The notes below the pieces were generated by a model that was not told where the DNA came from, searched no databases, and saw only the letters and a program-made list of their open reading frames with translations. From contig JADNYJ010000691.1 of the NCBI GenBank assembly GCA_015501075.1, positions 1-15,765 on the forward strand: DNA of 15,765 nucleotides, in the 5' to 3' direction. Position numbers and translations under genes: made by a program. Below are positions 1-9,700 of the stretch, piece by piece. Within the stretch, counting starts at the first letter, position 1, and each line of letters begins with the position of its first letter. Origin of the DNA: Gymnopilus junonius. Its lineage: Eukaryota > Basidiomycota > Agaricomycetes > Agaricales > Galerinaceae.

Positions 1-266
1 CATCCACGATAGTAGCATTTATCAGAGAAACCAAGAAGGAGATGATGGTGCCTGTGAGCAGCACCGCACAGAGAACAAGAGGTGTTGGCAAATGTCTTGA
101 CGCGCAACGTTGCAGATATGGGTGAAAGTTGGCTTAGAGGGCGCTTTGGATGGAAGGTCGGATTCACGAGAAAGTAAATGTCTGACACGGATTTAACTCG
201 TCGAATAGTAGAAGTGCTAAAAGTGCAAAACAGGAGGTCGTCTTCCTTGCAAGAGTTCAAGCGCAT
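1..266 (-). other. Possible 5' part of a minus-strand gene running off the left edge
   Basis: On the minus strand a frame is open from an ATG at 266-264 down to base 1 (88 codons), so it would be a gene start truncated by the window edge. Within the last 100 bases a different minus-strand frame reads as a clean hydrophobic helix (LVLCAVLLTGTIISFLVSL), which looks more like real protein than the ATG-linked frame; joining the two would need an intron or a frameshift. A TATAAAT lies at 331-325 on the minus strand, about 30 bases upstream of another minus-strand ATG at 292-290 that opens only an 11-codon frame. I do not recognise a family. Sequence beyond the left edge is needed to decide which frame, if either, is coding. 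Confidence 0.25.
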
Positions 267-621
267 GCTCGAAGATGGTTATATGGATCCATAGCGAATT
301 AATCGGAGGTGGCTAATGGAGTGAATTTATAATGATTAGTGTGCTTGTGGAAGGAGGAAGAACTTCAGCTCTGCTCTAATACACCCTGGCCCCACGGGCG
401 CCACGTGCATAGGAGAGAGAAAGACTAATACGATGTGGCTGTGCTACCGTTTCATCATCGCGTTCCGTGCGAAATGCAACGGGCGTCCTGGTTGACCTCT
501 ACCATCGCTAACGGATTTCGACTGGCTTCAAATCCTTAATCTCTTCAACTCTGAGCGGCAGGCCCACTCTTCCAAAGCATCTACACTTACGTAACACCTA
601 ATCTCACAAACACTCACGCAA
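267..621. other. Intergenic spacer upstream of the first membrane protein gene
   Basis: No convincing gene is seen. The stretch holds a CACGTG E-box at 402-407 and the TATAAAT described for the possible minus-strand gene, so it may act as a shared promoter region for divergent genes. The assignment is inference from position only. Confidence 0.4.
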
Positions 622-1134
622 ATGACCGTCATACAAAATAATCCGCATTCAAAGCTCCAGCGGCAAATTGACCAGTTCCTCTGGGCCTCTGTGATTTTCA
701 CCTCCGCAGTAGCAGCCGTGTCTCTCATGAACATGGGCCGTCTCTCCCTCTTTATCGTTCCCTGCCTTTTCATGATCACCCTCGCCCACAACTTTACCTT
801 TCTCGCCCTCGCTTCTCGGGACCGCAAGAAATCCTCCGACAAGCTCGCGGGTACGCTAGCTCCCACCGCCAGCAAGCTCAATATTATCTTCTGCTGGGTC
901 CTAGCGGGATTCTGGACCTTGACCATTTTAATTATCATTATCACCTCGGTGCTTATTATGGGCGCGAATAATTTCGAGGCTTGGGAGAGGCTTGCGGGGT
1001 ACATTGAGCTTGCAATGGTCGTGGGAGAGATTGTGTTGATGTGTGTAATTGCGAAGAAGTGTATGACTCAGAGGAAGCATACAATCATTCAGCCTGAGCA
1101 GGTGGATTGGCAACATTATGGTCCTCCAGTTTGA
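622..1134 (+). CDS. Four-helix membrane protein, copy 1
   Basis: An intronless 170-residue protein of unknown function. Four hydrophobic segments are visible at about residues 18-38, 41-63, 86-114 and 124-145. A polar, basic loop (SRDRKKSSDK, 65-74) follows helix 2 and a short hydrophilic tail ends the protein, so both ends are probably cytosolic. The segment TLAHNFTF in helix 2 (residues 53-60) is shared with the gene at 2090, as is a Gly-Glu pair in helix 4, so the two are diverged tandem duplicates. The layout resembles MARVEL-like small membrane proteins, but I cannot assign it to that family with confidence. The ATG at 622 is the first in frame and has A at -3. An AATAAA at 1223-1228 lies about 90 bases past the stop. 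Confidence 0.75.
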   Translation: MTVIQNNPHSKLQRQIDQFLWASVIFTSAVAAVSLMNMGRLSLFIVPCLFMITLAHNFTFLALASRDRKKSSDKLAGTLAPTASKLNIIFCWVLAGFWTLTILIIIITSVLIMGANNFEAWERLAGYIELAMVVGEIVLMCVIAKKCMTQRKHTIIQPEQVDWQHYGPPV

Positions 1135-2089
1135 GAGATTCTCTGAGGTTTGTGGCACATTTATCTTAGCGATTTATTTGGTCATATGTTGACCTGTACA
1201 CTGCAGTGTGTCAGACGATTAAAATAAAATACGCTGGACGTATTTAAATTAGTAAGTGAATTCTGTGACAGCAGTTGTTATCGACATTGATTTGAGTTGT
1301 ATTGTCTAGAGAGAGCGATTCGCCATATAAAATAAATTTCAAAAAAAATGCGCAAACTTGACAAATCTTTTTCTGGATGGCACCAAACTCAACGACTACG
1401 ATCTCATGGGATCATACTTTATCGAGCTGCTTACCTGGGTAGTTGAATTACAAACTGCAACCGGTATCACTACCTTCAACAGTGTAATTAGACTGTTGTC
1501 ATATCCAGACTGAAGAGATCTACTCTGTTGTCTACTGATGTTTCGAAGCGACAGGGAATGAATGACCTGTGCTTGGTCGAGGAGACAGTGATTGCATAGG
1601 ATACTCTGCTAAAATTCTTGATTTTATCTGCGTCGTTATCTAGTGCGAGGCACGGTCTGCTCAGCCCTTGTCCAGTTTTTTTTTTCTGTACATTCGCAGG
1701 CCAACTGTCAGGAGACCCTGGGACAGCGGGGATGAATCCCCGAAATTTATACATTTCAGTGAGCCTCGTTGAATGAAGCTCTGCACACTACATACGTCTG
1801 AATGTCTAAAAGAACCCTCGTCGTGCTCCGAGGTCATCCTGGCATTTGTTCTCAACTCGTATATTCGATGTCCAGATTATGACTAGGTATCACGTTGCTG
1901 TTTGCAGGTCGGGGTCAAGGTACCGTTGATCATTATCTGATATGTACAGCCTCCACATGCATGCCAACTTCCTTCTCAAAGATAATTAAACCTCGACTTG
2001 GCGAAGGCGCTTCGACACGTATAAGAACCTCAACATGACAGAATCCTTGGATTTCCTGCCACGAAATACCGTATCATTGAAACCACGAA
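1135..2089. other. Spacer between the two tandem membrane protein genes
   Basis: No convincing coding region is seen; the open frames here are short and biased in neither codon use nor composition. It contains candidate polyadenylation signals AATAAA at 1223-1228 and 1331-1336, an A8 run at 1341-1348, and a run of nine or ten T at about 1677-1686. The 3' part must hold the promoter of the second membrane protein gene; I see no clear TATA box. Confidence 0.4.
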
Positions 2090-2223
2090 ATGGAGTTTAC
2101 TCGTGCGTCCACGGTATTTGTCCACCCAGCACCTCCCCTCGCATACTCAAACCAACAGCTCCTCAAGTCCTCGATAGGTCTCTGTTGCGTCATCCTAGCT
2201 TTCTCCTTATCCCTCTTCGGTGA
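2035..2223 (+). promoter_or_regulatory. Candidate overlapping upstream ORF of the second membrane protein gene
   Basis: An ATG at 2035 in good context (A at -3) opens a 62-codon frame that ends at 2223, in a different frame from the main start at 2090 and overlapping it by about 130 bases. If transcription begins upstream of 2035, ribosomes using this ATG would bypass the main start, so translation of the membrane protein would be damped. The transcript start is unknown, so this is inference. Confidence 0.3.
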
Positions 2224-2650
2224 ATTCTCGCTATGGATATCACCTTCCGCCTTCATCCTCACCATAGCGCACAACCTCACCATCCTCATCCTTTCAAACC
2301 AAGAACGCAAAGGAACGCGCCTGGTCATCACAGGGAAGAGGTTACCAGCTACAGCGACCAGGGCATCTTTCATCTGCGCGTTCCTGCTTGCCGCTCTGTG
2401 GTGTGGGGCGGTCGCGGTGTTGATTGTGTTTTGCGCCTTTGCTGTCGGGAATGACGGCGATGCGGGGTATGCCAGGGTCGTACCGTGGTTCGAGTGGATC
2501 TTTGCACTCGGTGAGGTGGCGGTGTTGATCGTATTTGGAGTTGGGGCGATCAGAGAGCGGAAGGCTATTTTGGAGATGGGGGATGGGACTAGGAAGTGGA
2601 ATAGGCTCACGAATATGGAGCGTAATGTGGATGGCGTTGATGAAGCCTAG
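2090..2650 (+). CDS. Four-helix membrane protein, copy 2
   Basis: An intronless 186-residue protein, a diverged tandem relative of the gene at 622. Hydrophobic helices lie at about residues 25-43, 47-69, 93-119 and 132-153. The shared helix-2 core is SAFILTIAHNLTILIL (residues 53-68) against CLFMITLAHNFTFLAL in copy 1, followed in both by a basic loop (NQERKGTR here). Helix 4 again carries Gly-Glu. The N-terminus is about 10 residues longer than in copy 1 and the C-terminal tail is charged. The start at 2090 has G at -3 and at +4, and a stop lies just upstream in the same frame. Function is unknown; the pairing suggests a local family expansion, common for small membrane proteins in Agaricomycetes. 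Confidence 0.75.
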   Translation: MEFTRASTVFVHPAPPLAYSNQQLLKSSIGLCCVILAFSLSLFGEFSLWISPSAFILTIAHNLTILILSNQERKGTRLVITGKRLPATATRASFICAFLLAALWCGAVAVLIVFCAFAVGNDGDAGYARVVPWFEWIFALGEVAVLIVFGVGAIRERKAILEMGDGTRKWNRLTNMERNVDGVDEA

Positions 2651-3453
2651 AGGTGAATTTGAGAGAATTATTTTCTATTCCTTCGATGAGTTGGAGTTGA
2701 TCTATTTTCGCAGAAAGCCCGTTTATGTTTTTTTTGTATGTTTTTGTATGTAGTTGACAGCCATTGCGGATTCGTGTATTAGTAGTCAAAATATGACTTG
2801 TACACGTATCGTAGTTGAATGTTAAACGTTGAACGCTCTTCCATTCCGTTGGTAATGATGAAGAGATTTTGATACAGAGCATCAAAGGTTATTGGGAGGC
2901 ACATTTCAGACAAGCCAGAGCAGTCGAAGAATCACAGCCTAGAGGTACATAATCAAACTTCCCATTCAAAGACTCTAAAAATCGCCCAGGAAGCAGTCAT
3001 ACCAAGCGATCGCGACAGACAAGTGTATCAAAGCCGGCGCTGAAGGAATAGAATTTAATGTGACAGAGCTCAGAGAATCGAAAGCCTGCTCCCGGTTGAG
3101 CAAGGAACAATTTTTAACTCCGATTGAAGTCAGCTGCATAGCTCGGTAAAATAAGGTTTGAAGTGGCTGTCTTACGTAAGGAATCAGTGTGGTCGCCATC
3201 GATTCATTGCTCGGTAATCCCATCGACGACATCCTCAAGACCCCAGGCAAGTCCTTCGTCGTTGTCGGTGTCGCTGAACCCATGCTAATTGTTTCTCCTG
3301 TTTTCTATTTTCTTCTTGGACCTCTGTTGATCGTTGGAATGGGTGTGGATCTGGACTCGGTGGCGGATTCTTGTCTCATGAAACCTTGCGCTTTTAAACT
3401 GTACCCTTGAACGCTGCTACGATGGATCTTTGGTGTTTAGGCCTACGACAAAC
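2651..3453. other. Spacer upstream of eL19, with a weak minus-strand candidate
   Basis: A perfect tandem 10-mer TTTTTGTATG occurs at 2731-2750, in the probable 3' UTR of the preceding gene. On the minus strand a frame of 102 codons runs 3283-2975, starting MGSATPTTTK; it contains a consensus donor (TAC|GTAAGA) near 3176, so it could be exon 1 of a short gene head-to-head with eL19. The plus strand over 3189-3410 is also open, with GC-rich third positions. I recognise neither product. The last 150 bases before 3454 must include the eL19 promoter. Confidence 0.35.
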
Positions 3454-4216
3454 ATGGGTACGTCTCGCACATCTAACTTCTACCGAAATACCCTTCAATT
3501 AACTCTGTACCTCTAGTCAATCTCAGGTCACAAAAGCGCCTCGCCGCAAGCGTCGCCGGCGTCGGCAAACGCAAAATCTGGCTCGACCCCGCTGAGCAGG
3601 CCGAGATTGGCAACGCCAACTCCCGCACACACGTTAAGAAGCTCATCAAGGACGGACGTGTTATCATCAAACCCACCACCGTCCACTCCCGCGCTCGCAC
3701 ACGCGAGCTCCTCGCTGCCAAGAGAAAGGGTCGCCATACCGGCCCTGGTAAGCGAAAGGGTACCTCTGAGGCCAGGATGCCAAGCAAGATTCTGTGGATG
3801 AGGAGACAAAGAGTGTTGAGAAGGTTGCTCAGGAAATACAGAGAGGCTGGAAAGATCGATAAGCACCTGTGAGTTTTTTCAGATGTGTCGTAGGTATGTG
3901 CTTTGGGCTTATGCAGGGTTTTCCAAGTTACCACGTTCTCTACCAAAAATCCAAGGGTAACGTTTTCAAGAACAAGCGTGTGCTCATGGAGTACATCCAC
4001 AAGGCCAAGGCCGAGAAGAGCCGCACCAAGGTCCTCACCGACCAAATGGAGGCCCGCCGTATCAAGAACAAGGTATGTAACTCATGTTTCCCTTTTTTTC
4101 CTTCACTCATTTTCTCTTTCTCTCAACTTTAGGCCGCCCGTGAACGTCGTGCTGCCCGTGTCGCTGAGAAGCGACAGGGTATTGTGGCTGTGGAGCAAGA
4201 GGAGGCTAAGCAGTAA
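3454..4216 (+). CDS. rpl19: 60S ribosomal protein eL19
   Basis: Component of the large cytosolic ribosomal subunit; eL19 makes an rRNA-binding N-terminal globular part and a long C-terminal helix reaching to the small subunit. Exons are 3454-3457, 3517-3868, 3928-4072 and 4133-4216; introns are 59, 59 and 60 nt, all GT-AG. The spliced product is 194 residues, the usual length. Exon 1 is only ATGG, so the intron interrupts codon 2, a layout frequent in fungal ribosomal protein genes. Family hallmarks are clear: [12 protein letters not shown] after the start, [68 protein letters not shown] and [11 protein letters not shown]. The Lys/Arg-rich C-terminal helix spans about 145-185. No frame break is seen, in contrast with the two genes downstream. 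Confidence 0.97.
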
Positions 4217-4778
4217 ATGTAACACCCTGTTCATCCGTTATACACTCGATGGCTTTGCCATCACCTCCTCTCGATATTTGTCGGTCGCACATCTGGTCAC
4301 TCTACTTGTTTTAGTCCATGCCTCACCCTCTCGCTCGATGCCTTACTCGACATGCCGCCCACATACATGTATTCGCATGCTCCTCTCTGAAATTTTATGC
4401 CTTACTTCATGCGTGTGCCTCACCTCATGTGTCGCTTGTGTGTATTAAGTCACGAAGCTGGGAGATTTTTCGGTTCCGCAAGTACTGATAATATAATGGA
4501 AGTGTACTTGCACGGAGATCATACATACTGCCGGAGTCGTCCTGTGTCCGTTGAGTTTAGTAAACTGTCTCGAATACTAATAGTAATAAGCCTTGGATTG
4601 AATTGGTCGTTATGGTACGCCATGATAAATTTGTCGGGGCGTGAGATGTGCTTATGCGACTCAGACGGTATTTCTCACCTTTTCAAGTCAGTACTCCCAG
4701 TGTTCAAACGTTCACCAGCCACCTCTTAGTTGGAGATTCTAGTTGTCGTAAACGCATCACGCCCTTCTCCTGGTACCA
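4217..4778. other. Spacer between eL19 and the F-box pseudogene
   Basis: This holds the eL19 3' UTR and the upstream region of the F-box gene. The reading frames here have no family signature and no coding bias. I see no RNA gene or repeat. Confidence 0.5.
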
Positions 4779-6445
4779 ATGTCAACGCTAGTATTTTCAT
4801 CTATCTTCCACGACGTCCACCAACCAGACCGTCGCCATCCGTCGATCTTCTCCAAATTCTCTACTAGTTCCAACTTTGCGAGCCCAGGATAACCTCGCAG
4901 ACCGGCGAAACGTGTACGTTACAGGAAGCTCTAGCCTGGCAGCAACGGGAAAAGAGAAGCTCAATGAGCTCCTTCAAAGACTGGATCGTCAGGAGAAAGA
5001 AAGGCAGCATCTCATGAAGAAAGTCACAGTCCTTGATGAGCAAATCGTACGGACTCAATTGAACTATGCAAGAACATATAATGAATGCTCTCTCATTGGG
5101 CGAATTCCGATTGAATTGGCGTCGTGGATCTTTTGAGCTGCTACTGAAGGCGATGACTCAAAAGGTCGAGGCAAAATAGCATGCACAATATCCCATGTCT
5201 GCCACTCATGGCGCTCAATTGCACTTTCACTCGCAGATTTATGGACTTCCTTCACATACACCGGCTGCCCTGCCGACTTTGACCGCCTCTCTGCCTACTT
5301 TGAACGCTCCCGCGATCGACTGCTAAATCTCCGTTTCACCGTAAAATACCTATGGTCATGGGAAGATACCTTGAAAACAGCTCTGCATCAGGCATCCCGT
5401 TGGTGAAGCTTTATTTCGTATTTTGACAAAGATTGTGATTTAGGACATCAGGGAAATGCTTTGTCGGGTATATTCACCACACCAATTTCTGTCCCGGACC
5501 TTGAAATCATTGGAATTATAATGGGCAGGCCCGGGGGGGTCTACCAGATCGACTCTATTTCCAAGACGCCTCAAGACTGGCCCACGCCACTTTCGATTCT
5601 TGGTCGCTAATAGCCTGCAAACCCTTGTCCAGTGTCACTACCCTTCGTTTAGCCCACTTGTCCGGAGCCCGGTACCTTTTCAGCACATTTCTTGATATCC
5701 TGGCATCGCCTCGGTTGGAGAATTTGTCTGTATTAGCCGATCTTTTCGATCCACTGAGTATGGCAGTGCAACCTGTTGTGGCACCAGAGCTGAGGAACTT
5801 GAGATTCGCCCAGTCCTCGACCCTCGCTTCCAGACTATTTGGATATTTTCGAGCGCCAAAGTTGGAGCTGTTTGTCATTGCTAGGACTAACATGGACGTA
5901 AACATGGCTTTCCCTGACACTGATTCAACTCCTTTCCCGTCCTTGCCTTAATCCACTGTTCCACCAATTTCGACTGTGCTTCACGTCTAGCCCACATGAC
6001 GGAAAACGTCGTCAATCTTTATATAAGTCACCATTCGATTGCTTGCCGTTCAAAAGGCCTATTCTCAGCCATGGTGGAGGAGGTAAAAGCATCACCAGAA
6101 GCTGTTCTGTGGCCTCGGCTCGAGGCTTTGCATTGTGAGGTAGAAGATGCTATGAGCGGATATCAAGCTGGTGAAAACTTTCAATATTACCTTAAGCTAA
6201 TCACCTGCCGCTGGAAGCCCTGAAAGAGACGTTGCGTGTTGCATTTAAATGACGAGGATGGGAAGGCATGGTGAAGCCTTGATCCAATGACTTGGAAACA
6301 GCTGGTAGATGGAGGATTTTTTGGGAGGATTGTTTCGGATGGAATGGATTTCGTGCCGTGGCCTCCTCATTCTACCCAAAAATATGACGAGAAATGGGTT
6401 TTCCTTACGTCCTATGGATGCACATTATGGGTAGTAAATGAATAG
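4779..6445 (+). pseudogene. Broken F-box protein gene
   Basis: The intact ancestor would be a substrate receptor of an SCF ubiquitin ligase. In order the remains show: a start ATG at 4779 in one frame; from about 4880 another frame with a coiled-coil (EKLNELLQRLDRQEKERQHL); an F-box beginning IGRIPIELASWIF and continuing ISHVCHSWRSIALSLADLWTSF; then leucine-rich segments in further frames (SSVTTLRLAHLSG at 5625, SPRLENLSVLADL, APELRNLRF, and TENVVNLYISHH at 5996); and a tail with DPMTWKQLVDGGFFGRIVSD ending at the TAG 6443-6445. The F-box is cut by an in-frame TGA at 5134-5136. A 41-nt GT-AG intron at 5403-5443 may be original. Frame changes are needed near 4880, 5525 and 5945, and further disruptions lie near 6196-6273. 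Some shifts could be assembly errors, but the in-frame stop argues for real decay. Coiled-coil plus F-box plus leucine-rich layout is typical of the large Agaricomycete F-box families. Confidence 0.75.
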
Positions 6446-6586
6446 AATAATACTCAGAAGAATACAATGATACCTTTTTGTAAGTTAGATAAAAAGGAAC
6501 TTCTATTTGAGAGAATTATAGTGAGAACTAGTTAACGGTCGAGGTGCAGGAAGGTGAAGTAGAGATGACAGGACTCATAAAGTCAC

Positions 6587-6602
6587 TCGAATCGAGATTC
6601 GA
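6587..6602. promoter_or_regulatory. Perfect palindrome upstream of CAND1
   Basis: TCGAATC and its reverse complement GATTCGA flank a GA centre, a perfect inverted repeat about 115 bases before the CAND1 start. It could be a binding site for a dimeric transcription factor. No known factor is assigned. Confidence 0.3.
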
Positions 6603-6630
6603 AGGGCAAATGGAGCAAGTTGTACATAGG

Positions 6631-6638
6631 CACGTGAC
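6631..6638. promoter_or_regulatory. E-box CACGTGAC upstream of CAND1
   Basis: CACGTG followed by AC, the core recognised by bHLH factors of the Cbf1/USF kind, lies 81 bases upstream of the CAND1 start. Its position fits a promoter element. Chance occurrence of a hexamer in this much DNA is also likely; three other CACGTG sites occur in the window, at 402, 14692 and about 8740 (the last inside coding sequence). Confidence 0.35.
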
Positions 6639-6718
6639 CAATTTACGTCTTTTGACTTTCGGCTTGTCAGGGTGGTTCCCGACATTTCTTTCCTTCTTAT
6701 CACAGATCGTTGGACAAA

Positions 6719-9700
6719 ATGACCAAGATATACCTTATGAACAGTCTCATCGAAAAGGTTCCTTGGTTAATATATTCCTAAATAATACATCTATTCACTA
6801 ATGTACCTTTATAGATGCAGTCCCCGGACCAGGACTTTCGGTGAACAAAGACGCGTTCCTTTGTCTTTGGGTATCGAGAAACTGACGCCTCAACTTTTAA
6901 ATCTGGATAGGTTCATGGGGCTGAACGATTTGATGACAGAAATCAAACAAGATCCTGCGTCGTTCACGGGCGATGATGCTGTTGAAGCCAAGGTTCTGAA
7001 CCAGGTCCTTTCGCTCGTCGAGGATAAGATCTCTGAGGTCAAGAATCAAGCTGTGAAATGGTGATTGTCTGCAGTTCTTCTTCGTTGTGTCACTTAGTGT
7101 TAATCTTCTGTTTTGGGCTCGTAGTCTCGGACAGTTGATCAAAATTCTAAAACAACCCCAGATGGAATTGGTTGTGGATAAACTTATCGATTTCTCTGGT
7201 GGCCAGGACGAGGAATTGAGGGATATCTCGGGTCTTGGTGAGTTTGGGACTTGATAAACAACACAGAGACACGCTGAATTATGTATATTAGCTCTGAAGA
7301 CGATCACAGCAGAGCTGCCTCCCGATGGCAAGATTGCTGCCACAGCATGTGCGAAATTGACGCCCAAGCTGCTTGGACAAATCCAGAACGTGAGTAGTAT
7401 TTCGTCCTCCATGTTTATTTACTAAAATATGCAATCTAGCCAGCAACGCCACCCGAAGCGCTCGTAGAGACACTCTCGATCCTTTCGATTCTCATTAGCC
7501 GTTTCCCAAACCACATATCAGCGGTGACCTACACCCCAGCTCCCCTACTCGTTCTCGCACCCCTCCTGTCGCACCCCCGTCCTGTAGTGCGAAAGCGAGC
7601 TATTATAACTTTATCTCAGTTTATCCCCATCTCTCAGCCGGCTTTATTCGCAGACTTGTTGAAGTCGGATGTGTTTCCCAATCTCGCACCAGGTGCGAAT
7701 TTGGAGAAACAGAGGACGACGGTGCAGTTGATTGCAGCTGTGGCGAAGAACTCGCCTACTCAGATCGCGCCGGTGTTGAGTCATGTTGTTCCTGGGATCT
7801 TGCAGGCTGTTGATAAATCTGATGATGAATTGCGAGAGGGAGCTTTGCAGGTAAGATTTCTTATCGTCATACCCGGATTCATTTCGTCGTCATTTAACAC
7901 TTGTTTCTTCCAGGCACTTGAGGCACTGGTTTTGAGGTGCCCCTCGGAGGTTGATCTGTATTTACCTTCCATCATCGAAATCGGTAACAAATACATCAAG
8001 TACGATCCTGTAAGCTTCCTCTCTTGTATTTCTGTAAAAATACATCCTCTGACAATATTGTAGAACTATGCTGGTGACGAAGACGAAGATGAAGACGAAG
8101 AAATGGAGATGCCGATGACGACGACGAAGATGCTGAAGACCTCGACGAGTAAATAGCTAACTTCACATGGTCCAATCGTGCTATAAGCTGATGTGACCCA
8201 ACAATAACAACAGATACTCGGACGATGAAGATACCTCATACAAGATCCGACGATCAGCCACCAAACTACTCGCAGCTGTCATTGGAACGCGCCCTGATCG
8301 GCTTACTCGCACCTACAAAGACATTTCTCCAGTTCTCATCTCCCGCTTCGGAGACCGAGAGGAGAACGTCCGTCTGGAAATTTGGGCGACTTATGTCACA
8401 CTTCTCACTCAAACCACCATTTATGGCGGGGTACCCGATGCAATCTGGTGAACTTTCACCGCGTGGAAAGCGTAAACGCGATACTGACGAACCTATGGAA
8501 GCTGAAGAGACCGCGTACACGCTCCTCAAGTCCCAGGTCCCGACATTGTCCAAGGCTCTGCTTAACCAGCTCAAGTCGCCCAAGACGTCGCCTGCTGTTC
8601 TGCAAGCTGGGTTTGGACTCCTGCATGCGTTGTTGACCGTCCTCCCTGGCTCTTTGGCCTCTCAAGTGCCGCTTGTGGCGTCGACATCAAAGTCTGTCTT
8701 GTCCCAATCTCCAACGACCTCCACTTCCACATTGCACCTCACGTGTCTTTCCTTCCTCGCCCTCTTTTTCTCCTCACACTCTCCATCAACCTTTTCTGGT
8801 TCTTTGCCAACCCTCACCCCCGTTCTTCTCAAGTCTTTGGGTGAAAGGCACCCTAGGATCGCTGCCGAATCTTTCCGTGTCTTCTCTGCTCTGCTGAACG
8901 CGTTGCGCCCACTCAAACCAGTCGACTGGATAGTATCCTTGTACGACCAAGCCCTCAGCAGACTAAGCAACCATGACACCGACGCCGAAGTGCGTGCGGC
9001 TGCCGAGGACTGTGTCGCTGACATCTGGATCTGTGCTACTGACGTGGCCAACGCGAAGAGCAGGAAAGAGTGGGAATTTATCTGCAGGACGACGGGCAAG
9101 ACGGAGAATGCTGTTAAGGTCATTACGAAGGTTGCAAAGGAGGTCAAGATTGGAGATGATTGGACGAATGGATGTGTTTCGTATCTTATGGGATTGTTGA
9201 GGAAGAGTGGGAGGAGTGGCAAAGTCGAGGCATTTGCTGCTTTGGAAGTTTTGTTGAAGAGGTGTTGTTTATCTCGTTGAACTTCATTTGCCGGCTTTCT
9301 GACTTTTTACCATTCTACATTAGCTACACAAACGGCATCCCCTCCAATCTGCCTTCTAACCTCGTCCCGCAAGTCAAGCCCTACATCTCCACCTCTGACA
9401 TCTCCCTTCTCTCCCAGGCCCTGAGCACACTCGCCCTCCTCCTCGAACTCTCGCCAAGCATCACCTTCCCAGAAGTAGAATCCGACCTCCTCAGCGACAT
9501 CTACAGCGTCGCACACTCACCTTTGGTCTCTGGCGTCGCTCTCGATTCCTCTTCCGGTTCTTCGCCGCACTCGTTCAGGCAGACGCCCAGATCGCGACGC
9601 ACGTCGTGCCCAACCTCGTGAATTCTTCCGAGAAGGCGGTTAAGACCGAGAATAGCCCTTCGAATGTGGCCAAGTGTGTTGCGCAGGTTGTGAAGAGCGC

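Noticed and set aside
3473..4045. 190-codon minus-strand open frame
   Set aside because: It lies opposite eL19 exons; open antisense frames are expected opposite GC-rich codon-biased genes, and it crosses eL19 introns without matching any family.
3458..4132. snoRNA inside eL19 introns
   Set aside because: The three introns are 59-60 nt, too short for a box C/D or H/ACA RNA, and no C or D box pair is evident.
6544..6801. 85-codon plus-strand frame before CAND1
   Set aside because: It begins with a non-ATG codon, runs through CAND1 exon 1 in the wrong frame and into intron 1, and has no family character.
8662..9222. 186-codon minus-strand open frame
   Set aside because: It is the antisense shadow of CAND1 exon 9.
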